This document shows, in pieces, positions 8,817-20,710 of a DNA stretch of 64,000 nt. The notes below the pieces were generated by a model. It did no database searches and was not told the origin of the DNA. It saw nothing but the letters and a program-made list of their open reading frames with translations. Both the position numbers and the translations under genes were made by a program. The first letter of the stretch is position 1. Each line of letters opens with the position of its first letter. Source of the DNA: Roseateles noduli (GTDB taxonomy: Bacteria > Pseudomonadota > Gammaproteobacteria > Burkholderiales > Burkholderiaceae_C); NCBI GenBank assembly GCA_002205125.1, contig NIOE01000007.1, forward strand, positions 372,001 to 436,000, given 5' to 3'.

Positions 8817-9287
8817 GTGAATATCAACGCTAGCCTCTTCATCCAGTGGATCCCCTTCGCGATTCTCGTGTTCGTCACGATGAAGTTCATCTGGCCGCCG
8901 ATCGTGAAGGCGCTGGACGAACGTGCGAACAAGATCCGTACTGGACTGGCCGCTGCCGACCAGGCGAAGGCCGAGTTGGCCACCGCCAACAAGAAGGTCG
9001 ACGAGCAACTGGTGCAGGCCCGCAACGAAACCACCAAGCTGCTGTCCGACGCTGAGAAGCGCGGCGCCGCGATCGTGGACGAAGCGAAGAAGCGCGCAGA
9101 AGACGAAGGCGCCAAGATCATCGCCGCTGCCCAGGCTGAAGCCGAGCAGCAGTCGGTGCGTGCCCGCGAGGCCCTGCGCGAGCAGGTCGCCGCGCTGGCC
9201 GTCAAGGGCGCCGAGCAGATCCTGCAGCGCGAGGTCAATGCCGGCGTGCATGCCGAATTGCTGAACCGTCTCAAGACGGAGCTGTAA
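8817..9287 (+). CDS. atpF: F1Fo ATP synthase subunit b
   Basis: Peripheral stalk subunit b, 156 residues, made as a dimer. It has one N-terminal membrane helix (residues 6-28, [20 protein letters not shown]) and a long charged coiled-coil with many A-x3-A/K/E repeats. The start is a GTG preceded by AAAGG. It binds subunit delta, encoded two bases further on. Confidence 0.98.
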   Translation: MNINASLFIQWIPFAILVFVTMKFIWPPIVKALDERANKIRTGLAAADQAKAELATANKKVDEQLVQARNETTKLLSDAEKRGAAIVDEAKKRAEDEGAKIIAAAQAEAEQQSVRAREALREQVAALAVKGAEQILQREVNAGVHAELLNRLKTEL

Positions 9288-9289
9288 TC

Positions 9290-9823
9290 ATGGCTGAACT
9301 CGCAACCATTGCCCGTCCCTACGCCGAAGCGCTGTTCCAGGTCGCGTCCTCCCAGGACCTCAAGACCTGGAACGAGCAGCTCGCCGCGCTGGCGCTCGTC
9401 GCCGGCGACAGCCAACTGCGCCAGTTCTCCGAGGACCCCAAGGTGACCGCCGAACAGGTGTTCCAGGTGGTGTCCGCGGCGAGCAGGCAGTCGCTGGTGC
9501 CCGGCGTTCAGAACTTCCTGCGCGAGGTGATCGCCAACGGCCGCCTGTCGGCGCTGCCGGCGATGGTCCAGCAGTTCCACGAACTGGCCAACGCCGCGTC
9601 CGGCGTGTCCGATGCGCACATCTTCAGCGCCTTCCCGATCGAGCCGGCCCAGCTGGCCGACGTGGTCGCGTCGCTGGAGAAGCGCTTCGGTCGCAAGCTG
9701 CAGGCGCAGGTTGAGCTGGAGCCTGGCCTGATCGGCGGTATCCGTGTGGTGGTCGGCGACGAGGTGCTGGACACCTCGGTGAAGGCCCGTCTGGAACGCA
9801 TGAAAGTGGCGCTGACTGCCTGA
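9290..9823 (+). CDS. atpH: F1Fo ATP synthase subunit delta
   Basis: Subunit delta (OSCP), 177 residues, which connects the b-dimer to the top of the alpha3beta3 hexamer. The N-terminal helical bundle starts [15 protein letters not shown], and the C-terminal signature [19 protein letters not shown] is diagnostic. It follows atpF with a two-base gap. Confidence 0.98.
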   Translation: MAELATIARPYAEALFQVASSQDLKTWNEQLAALALVAGDSQLRQFSEDPKVTAEQVFQVVSAASRQSLVPGVQNFLREVIANGRLSALPAMVQQFHELANAASGVSDAHIFSAFPIEPAQLADVVASLEKRFGRKLQAQVELEPGLIGGIRVVVGDEVLDTSVKARLERMKVALTA

Positions 9824-9914
9824 AGCCTCGGCTTCAGGCTTCGGCCCGACTGCCTGAGATCCCCCCGATTCACCCTGGTGTCCCGCTTCGGCGGGATGCC
9901 GCTGGGAGCAAGCA

Positions 9915-11468
<1,554 letters not shown>

Positions 11469-11526
11469 GCAACCATGACCGGGTCTCGCTGAAGTCAGGC
11501 AAGACCCGGCCCTCACAGGAGAAATC

Positions 11527-12402
11527 ATGGCAGCAGGCAAGGAAATTCGCGGCAAGATCAAGTCGGTCGAGAACACCAAGAAGATCACCAAGGCCATGGA
11601 GATGGTCGCCGCTTCGAAAATGCGCAAGGCGCAGGATCGGATGCGCGCGGCCCGTCCGTACGCGGAGAAGGTCGGCAACATCGCCGCCAATCTCTCGAAG
11701 GCCAACCCCGAGTACCGTCACCCGTTCATGGTGGCGAACCCGGAGGCCAAGTCGGTGGGCTTCGTCGTGGTCACGACGGACAAGGGTCTGTGCGGCGGTC
11801 TGAACACCAACCTGCTTCGTGCGGCGACCGGCAAGCTCAAGGAAGTTGAGTCCGCGGGTCAGAAGTCCGAAGTGGTGGCGATCGGCAACAAGGGTCTCGG
11901 TTTCATGAACCGGATCGGCGCCAAGGTCGTCGCGCACGCGACGCAGCTCGGCGACAGCCCCCAGCTCGAGAAGCTGGTCGGCCCGGTCAAGACGCTGCTG
12001 GACGCGTATGCGGACGGCAAGCTGTCGGCGGTCTATCTCTGCTACACGCGCTTCGTCAACACGATGAAGCAGGAGCCGGTGGTGCAGCAGCTGCTGCCGC
12101 TGACGGCCGAGTCGCTGGAGACGGATGCCGCGGGTCACGCATGGGACTACCTGTACGAACCCGACGCCCCGACCGTGATCAACGAGCTGCTGGTGCGCTA
12201 CACCGAAGCCCTGGTCTATCAGGCCGTGGCCGAGAACATGGCGTCCGAGCAGTCGGCGCGCATGGTGGCCATGAAGGCCGCGACCGACAACGCCGGAACG
12301 CTGATCGGTGAGCTGAAGCTGGTCTACAACAAGACCCGCCAGGCCGCGATCACGAAGGAACTGTCGGAAATCGTCAGCGGCGCCGCCGCCATCAGCGGTT
12401 GA
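11527..12402 (+). CDS. atpG: F1Fo ATP synthase subunit gamma
   Basis: Central rotor shaft, 291 residues. The N-terminal helix signature is [20 protein letters not shown] and the C-terminal helix contains [19 protein letters not shown], both highly conserved. The ribosome site is CAGGAG. It is flanked by the alpha and beta subunit genes. Confidence 0.99.
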   Translation: MAAGKEIRGKIKSVENTKKITKAMEMVAASKMRKAQDRMRAARPYAEKVGNIAANLSKANPEYRHPFMVANPEAKSVGFVVVTTDKGLCGGLNTNLLRAATGKLKEVESAGQKSEVVAIGNKGLGFMNRIGAKVVAHATQLGDSPQLEKLVGPVKTLLDAYADGKLSAVYLCYTRFVNTMKQEPVVQQLLPLTAESLETDAAGHAWDYLYEPDAPTVINELLVRYTEALVYQAVAENMASEQSARMVAMKAATDNAGTLIGELKLVYNKTRQAAITKELSEIVSGAAAISG

Positions 12403-12438
12403 TCTCGCGATCGATCGCAGGCAACAGATTTGAATTGA

Positions 12439-13863
<1,425 letters not shown>

Positions 13864-13944
13864 AGAGCCTTCGATGGCGCGTCGTGAAAGCGGCGCTCCA
13901 TCGATCTCCGAACGGACTTCCCACCTCTCGATCAAGGAAACGCA

Positions 13945-14361
13945 ATGGCAACCCTCCACGTGAACGTGGTCTCGGCGGAAGAGCAGATCTTCTCGGGCGA
14001 GGCGAAATTCGTGGCGCTGCCGGGCGAAGGCGGCGAGCTGGGCATCCTGCCCAAGCACACCCCGCTGATCACCCGCATCAAGCCGGGCGCCGTGCGCATC
14101 CAGCGTCCCAACGGCGATGAAGAGTTCGTCTTCGTCGCCGGCGGCCTGCTGGAAGTGCAACCCGACGTCGTGACCGTGCTGGCCGACACCGCGATCCGCG
14201 GCAAGGACCTCGATGAGGCCCGTGCCGAGGCCGCGAAGAAGGCCGCCGAAGACGCGATGAAGAACGCCAAGAGCGACATCGACTTCGCCAAGGCGCAGAG
14301 CGAATTCGCCGCGATGGCCGCGCAGATCGCGGCCCTGCGGAAGTTCCGCGCCAAGCGCTGA
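13945..14361 (+). CDS. atpC: F1Fo ATP synthase subunit epsilon
   Basis: Subunit epsilon, 138 residues, part of the rotor and an inhibitor of ATP hydrolysis. It has the N-terminal beta-sandwich ([34 protein letters not shown]) and two C-terminal helices rich in Ala and Lys. It is the last gene of the atp operon and is followed 36 bases later by an intrinsic terminator. Confidence 0.98.
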   Translation: MATLHVNVVSAEEQIFSGEAKFVALPGEGGELGILPKHTPLITRIKPGAVRIQRPNGDEEFVFVAGGLLEVQPDVVTVLADTAIRGKDLDEARAEAAKKAAEDAMKNAKSDIDFAKAQSEFAAMAAQIAALRKFRAKR

Positions 14362-14397
14362 ACCCACGCTGACCCTCTCCGGCCCACCCGCCGAGCA

Positions 14398-14429
14398 GCC
14401 CGCCTCGCGACATCGAGGCGGGCTTTCTT
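14398..14429 (+). terminator. Rho-independent terminator of the atp operon
   Basis: GCCCGCCTCG (14398-14407) pairs perfectly with CGAGGCGGGC (14414-14423) across a 6-base loop and is followed by TTTCTT. It is the strongest intrinsic terminator in the window. It ends only about four bases before the start codon of the first aryl polyene gene, which is unusual. Confidence 0.9.
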
Positions 14430-14433
14430 CATC

Positions 14434-15255
14434 ATGACTCACCGCTTCCGCGTCGTTCGCTGGGCCGCCTGGGCCCCGGGTCTCGATTCCCGGGACGCCT
14501 GGCGCGCGTGGCTCGCCTCGCCCAAGCCGCTCGCGGCCGAGGGCCAGCCGCCGTTGTCGGAAGTGCCGGCGATGATGCGGCGTCGCATCGATCCGCTGGG
14601 CCGCGCCGCGCTGCAGGCCGCCTGGTGGGCGCAAGGCACGCCGGAAGAGGGCGCCGGGACGATGCCGGTGATCTTCGCGTCGCGCTGGGGCGAGATCGCC
14701 CGATCGCTCACGCTGCTGCAGCAGCTGGCCGGCGGCGAGCCGCTGTCGCCGACGCACTTCAGCCTGTCGGTGCACAACGCGTCGGGTGCGCTGTATTCGA
14801 TGGCGCGCCAGGACAGGCAGAACTACCTCGCCGTCGCCGGCGGTGAACACAGCGCGGAAGCCGCGTTCTGCGAAGCGCTCGGCCTGTTGGCCGAGGGCGC
14901 ATCTCAGGTGCTGGTCGCCCACGTCGACGCGCCGCTGCCCGAGGCCTATGCGGCGCTCGGACAGATCGAGGCCTCGACCGCCGATCCCGCTCTGATTGCG
15001 TGGGCCTGCGTGCTGGCGCCGGCGGACGACACGTCCCCATCCTTCGCGCTGGAGACCATGGCCGCCGACATGCTGACGCCGGAGACGCCGTCGTCGCCGT
15101 GGCTGAGCGGCAGCCTTCCGGTGCTGGCGTTGCTCGCCGCAGCGGATGCGCCCGACAGCGCAGCAGGCGCCGCATCGCTGGACCGTCTGATCGCCAGACA
15201 GCCCGGCGGCTGGCGCTGGTCGCGCCTTCCGGCCCGTCCCGCAGACACGCCCTGA
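14434..15255 (+). CDS. Ketosynthase-like chain-length factor (ApeC-like)
   Basis: A 273-residue protein of the short beta-ketoacyl synthase-like family (PF13723 type): RFRVVRWAAWAPGLDSRDAW, SEVPAMMRRRIDPLGRAALQ, FSLSVHNASGALYSMA, GGEHSAEAAFCEALGLL. No TACSS-type catalytic cysteine motif occurs, as expected of a chain-length factor rather than an active ketosynthase. In aryl polyene systems this partner (ApeC) pairs with the ketosynthase ApeO, whose counterpart lies 13 kb downstream. The ATG lies four bases past the T-run of the atp terminator with no Shine-Dalgarno. The next in-frame ATG (residue 47) would remove the conserved N-terminus. Confidence 0.88.
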   Translation: MTHRFRVVRWAAWAPGLDSRDAWRAWLASPKPLAAEGQPPLSEVPAMMRRRIDPLGRAALQAAWWAQGTPEEGAGTMPVIFASRWGEIARSLTLLQQLAGGEPLSPTHFSLSVHNASGALYSMARQDRQNYLAVAGGEHSAEAAFCEALGLLAEGASQVLVAHVDAPLPEAYAALGQIEASTADPALIAWACVLAPADDTSPSFALETMAADMLTPETPSSPWLSGSLPVLALLAAADAPDSAAGAASLDRLIARQPGGWRWSRLPARPADTP

Positions 15256-15264
15256 GCCGATGCC

Positions 15265-16074
15265 ATGGGCGCGTTCCTCGACCTCCTCGACCGCACCGTC
15301 GGCCGCGCCTGGCGCGTGCTCGCGACGGCGATCGCCTTCGCGAGCTTCGGCGTCGGCGGCCTGATCCTCTGGCTGGTCTGGTTCCCGGCGCTGGACGTCC
15401 TCGTCCGCGACCACGATCGTCGCGTCGCGCTCGCCCGCAGTTCCATCCACCGGACATTCCGGCTGTTCATCGGGTGGATGCGGGTGCTGGGCCTGATCGG
15501 TTTCGACATCCGCCATCGCGAGCGTCTGCATCGCGGCGGTCTGCTGATCCTGGCGAACCACCCGACGCTGATCGACGTCGTGTTCCTGATCGCGCTCGTG
15601 CGAAACGCAGACTGCGTGGTGAAGTCCACGCTGGCGAGCAATCCCTTCACCAGGGGCCCGGTGCGGTCAACAGCCTACATCTGCAACAATTCCGGGGCCG
15701 AATTGCTGCAATCCTGTATGGACAGTCTGGCGGCGTCTGGCAACCTGATCATCTTCCCGGAAGGTACGCGCACGCGGCCCGGCGAGCCGCTGCGCATGCA
15801 GCGCGGCGCCGCCCAGATCGCGACGCGCGCCGTCCAGGACATCACACCGGTGACCATCCGATGCACCCCGCTGGGCCTGACCAAGGGCCAGCCGTGGTGG
15901 CAGGTGGCATCGCGGCGGCTGCACTTCGACATCTGCGTGGGTGAAGACATTGCGGTGGCGCCGTTCCTGGCGGCCAGCGGCGGCGAACCCGCGCTGGCGG
16001 CCCGGCGGTTGACCGACCATCTGACCGATTATTTTTCGAATGAACGAGGGAGCCATGCAGGCGCTGGAACGTGA
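15265..16074 (+). CDS. 1-acyl-glycerol-phosphate acyltransferase family (ApeD-like)
   Basis: A 269-residue PlsC-type lysophospholipid acyltransferase. A hydrophobic N-terminal anchor (FASFGVGGLILWLVWFPALDV) precedes catalytic block I, NHPTLID (N-H-x4-D), and block III, FPEGTRTRPGEPL. In APE clusters such enzymes are thought to attach the polyene or its lipid tail to a glycerolipid carrier at the inner membrane. Its 3' end overlaps the first ACP gene by 20 bases. Confidence 0.9.
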   Translation: MGAFLDLLDRTVGRAWRVLATAIAFASFGVGGLILWLVWFPALDVLVRDHDRRVALARSSIHRTFRLFIGWMRVLGLIGFDIRHRERLHRGGLLILANHPTLIDVVFLIALVRNADCVVKSTLASNPFTRGPVRSTAYICNNSGAELLQSCMDSLAASGNLIIFPEGTRTRPGEPLRMQRGAAQIATRAVQDITPVTIRCTPLGLTKGQPWWQVASRRLHFDICVGEDIAVAPFLAASGGEPALAARRLTDHLTDYFSNERGSHAGAGT

Positions 16075-16321
16075 CATCAAACTGCTATTGATCGAGGCCT
16101 TGAATCTCGAGGACCTGACGCCCGAGCAGATCGACTCCGAAGACGCGCTCTTCGTGACCGGGCTGGGCCTGGATTCGATCGATGCGCTGGAGCTGGGACT
16201 GGCGCTGCAGAAGAAATACGGCGTGAGCATGGCCGCGGACTCGGAAGAGACGCGCCAGCATTTCGCCAGCATCAGCGCGCTGGCCCGCTTCGTCGCGGCG
16301 CACGGCAAGGTCGCGGCCTGA
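16055..16321 (+). CDS. Acyl carrier protein (ApeE-like)
   Basis: An 88-residue ACP. The phosphopantetheine attachment serine is S41 in GLGLDSIDALELG. The ATG at 16055 has a strong GAGGGAG ribosome site; an in-frame ATG at 16040 would add five residues. Carries the growing aryl polyene chain as a 4'-phosphopantetheine thioester; the transferase that would prime it closes the cluster. Confidence 0.95.
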   Translation: MQALERDIKLLLIEALNLEDLTPEQIDSEDALFVTGLGLDSIDALELGLALQKKYGVSMAADSEETRQHFASISALARFVAAHGKVAA

Positions 16322-16348
16322 TCCAGGCCGGCAGGGAGGATCCACGAC

Positions 16349-16612
16349 ATGACGAATGAAGACATCTTCGCGCGCCTGCGCGACATCCTGATCGAGACCT
16401 TCGACATCGAAGCCGATCGCATCACCCCCGAGGCCCGCCTGTACGAGGACCTCGACATCGACTCGATCGACGCGGTCGACCTGATCGTCAAGCTCAAGCC
16501 GATGGTCGGCAAGAAGCTGCAGCCCGAAGCCTTCAAGGCCGTGCGCACGCTGCAGGACGTCGTCGACGCGCTGCAAGGCCTGATCAAGACGCCGGAGACC
16601 GCCGGCGCCTGA
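16349..16612 (+). CDS. Acyl carrier protein (ApeF-like)
   Basis: The second ACP, 87 residues, with the modified serine S39 in DLDIDSIDAVDLIVK. It is more typical of classical FAS ACPs than the first one. Tandem ACP genes are a hallmark of APE and flexirubin clusters, where each is thought to serve a different stage (starter or ring transfer versus elongation). Start after AGGGAGGA. Confidence 0.95.
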   Translation: MTNEDIFARLRDILIETFDIEADRITPEARLYEDLDIDSIDAVDLIVKLKPMVGKKLQPEAFKAVRTLQDVVDALQGLIKTPETAGA

Positions 16613-16627
16613 CGCCTCGGACCTCCC

Positions 16628-17185
16628 ATGGCCCGCGCCGCGTTGTGGTTGCTGACGGCGGCCTATCCCCTGCTCGTGTACCTCGGTCTGGCGCATGCCC
16701 AGCCGCGCGACCTCGCGCTGCTGCTGGCGGCGCTGGCCGCGCTGCGCGCGCTCGCCCGCCGCGGCAGCGCGGAGGCGCGGCTCTGGTGGTGGAGCGCCGC
16801 CGGCGCCGCGCTGCTGGCCGGCGCCGCGGCGCTGATGAACGAGAGCCTGCCGCTCAAGCTCTATCCGGTGCTGGTGAACGCCGGCCTGCTGGGACTGTTC
16901 GGCGTGAGCCTGTGGCACGGACCGCCCATCGTCGAGCGCCTGGCGCGGTTGACAGAACCCGATCTGGATGAACGCGGCCAGCGCTACACGCGCCGTGTCA
17001 CGCAGGTCTGGTGCGGCTTCTTCGTGATGAACGGCGGCATCGCCCTGGCGACGGCTTTCTGGGCCGACGACAAGGTCTGGGCGCTGTACAACGGTCTGGT
17101 GTCCTACGTGCTGATCGGATTGCTGATGGGCGGCGAGTATCTGGTGCGCCTGTGGGTGCGCCGGCACGACGTGGTCCGGGCCTGA
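16628..17185 (+). CDS. Multi-pass membrane protein, COG4648-like (ApeG-like)
   Basis: A 185-residue integral membrane protein with about five or six hydrophobic helices and no catalytic motif. It carries the segment VTQVWCGFFVMNGGIALATA that is typical of the uncharacterised family found between the ACPs and the AMP ligase in APE clusters. These proteins are sometimes mis-annotated as DNA gyrase subunit B, for which there is no support here. A role in membrane assembly or export of the pigment is only inferred from context. Confidence 0.8.
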   Translation: MARAALWLLTAAYPLLVYLGLAHAQPRDLALLLAALAALRALARRGSAEARLWWWSAAGAALLAGAAALMNESLPLKLYPVLVNAGLLGLFGVSLWHGPPIVERLARLTEPDLDERGQRYTRRVTQVWCGFFVMNGGIALATAFWADDKVWALYNGLVSYVLIGLLMGGEYLVRLWVRRHDVVRA

Positions 17186-17196
17186 TCCTTCTCCCC

Positions 17197-18999
17197 ATGA
17201 GCCTGCTGAAGTCCTTGTGCGCGCTGATGAGCGCGCCCCCTAGCCCCGGCCGACCGGTGGCCCGCCGCGCGGGCGTGCTGGTGGATGACGCCGCCTTCCA
17301 CACGCAGGCGCGTCGCTGGGCGGCGGCCTTCGCGACGCTGGACCGCGTCGTGGTCGGCGCGGCCGATGCGGTCGAAGCGGCCGCTCCGGGCGCGCCGCAT
17401 GTGGCGCTCCACTTCGAAGACACCGTCGAATTTGCTGCCGCGCTCTTCGGTCTCTGGGCTGCGGGCGGCACGGCCTGGCTCCCCGGCGATCTCCAGCCGG
17501 CGACCCTGCAAGCGCTGCGCGGTCGCGTGAGCGCGCTCGCGAGCGACGCACCGATGACGGCGTCAGGTCTTGCCGAGGACGCCGCGCTGCCGCGCATCGA
17601 GGCCGCCGTGACGCCTGACGATCGCACCTTCGCGCCGCTCGACGCCGAAGCCGAACGGCTCGTCATCTTCACTTCCGGCAGCACCGGCCTGCCGGGTGCG
17701 ATCCCGAAGCGGCTGCGCGAGCTCTTCGCCGAGGTCGACGCGCTGGAGCAGGCCTTCGGCGCCCGCTTCGACGGCGCCGAGGTGCTCGGCCTCGTGTCCC
17801 ACCAGCACATCTACGGCCTGCTGTATCGCGTGCTGTGGCCGCTGGCCACGGGCCGCGTCCTCCATGCCGAGCGCCTGCCCTACATCGAGACCCTGCTCGC
17901 CGCGCTGCGCGAGGGACCGCGCTTCGCCGTCATCGCCAGCCCTGCGCACCTGAAGCGACTGCCGCCCGCCGACAGCGCGCCGCAGGTCGAGGCCGGCCAT
18001 CTCGCGCTGATCTTCTCGTCCGGCGGCCCGCTGCCCGCCGACGCGGTGCCCGATTGCCGCCGCCTCTTCGGCCAGGCGCCGCTGGAGGTCTACGGCAGCA
18101 GCGAGACCGGCGGCGTGGCCTGGCGCCAGCGCGACGCCGGCGCGCCGACGACGTGGACCGCGCTGCCCGGCATCGAGTGGCAGGCCGACGACATCGGCAC
18201 GCTGCGCATCCGCTCGCACCATCTGCCCGATCCCGCCGAATGGTTCGAGAGCGCCGATCGCGTGCGCCTCACCGCCGACGGCTTCGAACTGCTGGGCCGC
18301 GCGGACCGCATCGTGAAGATCGAAGGCAAGCGCGTGTCGCTGCAGACGATCGAGACCGTGCTGCGCGACAGCGGCTGGCTCGAAGACCTGCGCGTCTTCG
18401 TGCTGGAACCGGGCGCGCGCGAGCAGCTCGCCGTGGCCGCGCAGCTCAACGACGCCGGCTGGGCCGAGCACGACGCGCGCGGCAAGGCCGCGTTCGCGCA
18501 GTTGCTGCGGGACCGCCTCGCGCCTCACCTGGAGCGGATCGCGCTGCCGCGTCGCTGGCGCTTCCTTTCCCAGCTGCCGGTGAATGCACAGGGCAAGGTC
18601 ACGGTGGCCGCGCTGACGCGCCTTTTCGATCCTCGACGTCCGGGTGTGCGCCTGCTGTCGCGCTCGACGAACGAAGTCACGCTACGGCTCAGCGTCGACG
18701 CGAGCCTGCCGCAGTTCGACGGCCATTTCCCCGGCCATCCGATCCTGCCGGGCGTCGCCCAGCTCGACTGGGTGATGCTGCTCGCGCGCGAGTGGCTGCC
18801 GCTGCCGCCCGTAGGCCAGTCCCCCGGACAGGCGGACTTCGCCGGCATCGACAACCTCAAGTTCCAGCAGGTGATCTCGCCCGGCATGACCGTGGAGCTC
18901 ACGCTCGCGTTTGCGGCGCCGCTGCTGAGCTTCAGCTACCGCTCCGCCGCCGGCGCTCACGCCGCCGGCAAGATCCGTCTGCAAGGCCCGACACCATGA
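17197..18999 (+). CDS. Aryl/acyl-AMP ligase fused to a hotdog 3-hydroxyacyl-ACP dehydratase (ApeH-ApeI fusion)
   Basis: 600 residues in two parts. Residues 1 to about 480 are an ANL-superfamily adenylating enzyme: phosphate loop FTSGSTGLPG (158-167), LEVYGSSETGGVAW, the ribose-binding segment ESADRVRLTADGFELLGRAD, KIEGKRVSL, and a C-terminal catalytic lysine in NAQGKVTVAAL. Residues about 490-600 are a FabA/FabZ-like hotdog with FDGHFPGHPILPG, whose first histidine (H510) would be catalytic. In other APE clusters these are two proteins: ApeH activates the aromatic starter and ApeI dehydrates with ApeP. The last codons overlap the glycosyltransferase start (ATGA). Confidence 0.9.
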   Translation: MSLLKSLCALMSAPPSPGRPVARRAGVLVDDAAFHTQARRWAAAFATLDRVVVGAADAVEAAAPGAPHVALHFEDTVEFAAALFGLWAAGGTAWLPGDLQPATLQALRGRVSALASDAPMTASGLAEDAALPRIEAAVTPDDRTFAPLDAEAERLVIFTSGSTGLPGAIPKRLRELFAEVDALEQAFGARFDGAEVLGLVSHQHIYGLLYRVLWPLATGRVLHAERLPYIETLLAALREGPRFAVIASPAHLKRLPPADSAPQVEAGHLALIFSSGGPLPADAVPDCRRLFGQAPLEVYGSSETGGVAWRQRDAGAPTTWTALPGIEWQADDIGTLRIRSHHLPDPAEWFESADRVRLTADGFELLGRADRIVKIEGKRVSLQTIETVLRDSGWLEDLRVFVLEPGAREQLAVAAQLNDAGWAEHDARGKAAFAQLLRDRLAPHLERIALPRRWRFLSQLPVNAQGKVTVAALTRLFDPRRPGVRLLSRSTNEVTLRLSVDASLPQFDGHFPGHPILPGVAQLDWVMLLAREWLPLPPVGQSPGQADFAGIDNLKFQQVISPGMTVELTLAFAAPLLSFSYRSAAGAHAAGKIRLQGPTP

Positions 19000-19730
19000 A
19001 CCTCACCGCGGTCGTGCCCGTCTACAACCACGGCGGCCCGGTGGGCGGCGTCGTGCGGGCCCTGCGCGCGCAGGGGCTGCCGGTGCTGCTGGTCGACGAC
19101 GGCAGCGAGCAAGGCTGCGCCGCCGTGCTGGACGCGCTGTCTGCCGCCGATGCCGAAGTCCGCCTGCTGCGCCTGGCGGTGAACCAGGGCAAGGGCGGCG
19201 CGATGATCGCCGGCCTGACCAAGGCGCAACGCCTGGGCTTCACGCACGCGCTGCAGATCGACGCCGACGGCCAGCACGATGTCGCCGACCTGCCGCGCTT
19301 CCTGGCCGAAGCCGAGACCTTCCCCGACCACTTCATCTGCGGCTGCCCCGTCTACGACGCGTCGGTGCCCAAGGGGCGGCTCTACGGCCGCTACGCGACC
19401 CACGTCTGGGTGTGGATCAACACGCTGTCCTTCGCGGTGAAGGACTCGATGTGCGGCTTCCGCGTCTATCCGCTGGCGCCGACGGTGTCGCGCCTGAAGC
19501 GCACGCGCATCGGCCGGCGCATGGACTTCGACGTCGAGATCGCGGTGCGCCTGGTCTGGGACGGCGTGCGCGTGCGCAACGTGCCGACCCGCGTTCGGTA
19601 TCCCGAGGACGGCGTCTCGCACTTCCGCGCACTGCGTGACAACGTGCTGATCTCGTGGATGCACACGCGACTGTTCTTCGGCATGCTGCCGCGCCTGCCG
19701 CTGCTGCTGTGGCGCAAGGTGGCGGCATGA
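18996..19730 (+). CDS. Glycosyltransferase family 2 (first half of an ApeJ-like pair)
   Basis: A 244-residue GT-A fold glycosyltransferase: LTAVVPVYNHGGPVGGVV, VLLVDDGSEQG, NQGKGGAM, and the metal-binding IDADGQHD. It resembles polyprenyl-phosphate mannosyl/glucosyl transferases. In gammaproteobacterial APE loci a GT2 domain is fused to an acyltransferase (ApeJ); here the two are separate genes overlapping by four bases. It probably glycosylates the lipid anchor or pigment; the donor is unknown. Confidence 0.9.
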   Translation: MNLTAVVPVYNHGGPVGGVVRALRAQGLPVLLVDDGSEQGCAAVLDALSAADAEVRLLRLAVNQGKGGAMIAGLTKAQRLGFTHALQIDADGQHDVADLPRFLAEAETFPDHFICGCPVYDASVPKGRLYGRYATHVWVWINTLSFAVKDSMCGFRVYPLAPTVSRLKRTRIGRRMDFDVEIAVRLVWDGVRVRNVPTRVRYPEDGVSHFRALRDNVLISWMHTRLFFGMLPRLPLLLWRKVAA

Positions 19731-20710
19731 GCGATCCGCACGCGACGGCGGCGTCGGGCGGGCCTCGCGAGCCGCGGCATTGGGCCCAGTTCGGCGAGAC
19801 GACCTTCGTTGCCGGCATCTGGCTGCTCTACGCGCTGCATCGCGTGGCGGGACGATGGCTGTTCCGCGCGGCGATGTTCCCTGTCGTGCTGGTGCACTGG
19901 CTGAGCCGTCCCGCGCTGCGTCGCGACAGTCTCGACTACCTGCGCCGCGTGCATGCGCAGACCGGCCGCGCGGCGCCGACCTGGCGCGACAGCGTCGCGC
20001 ATATCGCACTCTTCGCCGACACCATGCTCGACAAGCTGCTGGCGATGGCCGGCCGCTATCCCGCGGAGCGCGTCAGCGTGGACGGCAAGGACGAGGTTCT
20101 GGCGCACCTGGGCACCGGCCATGGCGTCGTGCTCGCGACGGCCCACATCGGCTGCCTGGAGCTGTGCCGCGCGCTCGCCGGCCGGATGCCGGGCCTGCGC
20201 CTCAACGTGCTGGTGCACACGCGACATGCGCAGAGCTTCAACCGCATCCTCGACCGGCTGCAGGGCGCCGACGCGATCGCGGACGGCGCGAGCGTGCGCC
20301 TGATCGAGGTCACCGGCATCGACCCCGCGCTGGCGATGCAGCTGGCCGAACGCATCGCCGCCGGCGAATGCATCGTCATCGCCGGCGACCGCGTGCCGGT
20401 CAACAGCGGCCGCACGCTGACGCTGCCCTTCCTGGGCGCGCCGGCGCGTTTCCCGATCGGGCCCTACCTGATCGCCGGGCTGCTCAAGTGCCCGCTCTTC
20501 TTCATGGGCTGCGTGCACGAGGGCCGCGGCTACGCGCTGCGCTTCGAGCGCCTGGCCGACCGCATCGCGCTGCCGCGCGGCGACCGCGAGGGCGCGATGA
20601 CGGCGCCCGCGCTCGCCTACGTCGACGCGCTGACGCGCTGCCTGCGGCGCTCGCCGCATGACTGGTTCAACTTCTTCCCGTTCTGGAATGCCCCCGATGT
20701 CGAGTCCTGA
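19727..20710 (+). CDS. LpxL/HtrB-like acyltransferase (second half of an ApeJ-like pair)
   Basis: A 327-residue lysophospholipid/lauroyl-acyltransferase family protein. It has an N-terminal membrane helix (FVAGIWLLYALHRVAG), ATAHIGCLELCRAL with the H-x4-E catalytic block (here H-I-G-C-L-E), GECIVIAGDRVPV, and PIGPYLIAGLLKCPLFFMG, ending in HDWFNFFPFW. HtrB-type enzymes transfer acyl chains from ACP to saccharolipids. The start overlaps the glycosyltransferase stop and the 3' end overlaps the ammonia-lyase start. Confidence 0.9.
   Translation: MSDPHATAASGGPREPRHWAQFGETTFVAGIWLLYALHRVAGRWLFRAAMFPVVLVHWLSRPALRRDSLDYLRRVHAQTGRAAPTWRDSVAHIALFADTMLDKLLAMAGRYPAERVSVDGKDEVLAHLGTGHGVVLATAHIGCLELCRALAGRMPGLRLNVLVHTRHAQSFNRILDRLQGADAIADGASVRLIEVTGIDPALAMQLAERIAAGECIVIAGDRVPVNSGRTLTLPFLGAPARFPIGPYLIAGLLKCPLFFMGCVHEGRGYALRFERLADRIALPRGDREGAMTAPALAYVDALTRCLRRSPHDWFNFFPFWNAPDVES

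Noticed and set aside
16628-17185. Annotation of the ApeG-like membrane protein as DNA gyrase subunit B
   Set aside because: The product is a small multi-pass membrane protein without gyrase motifs.
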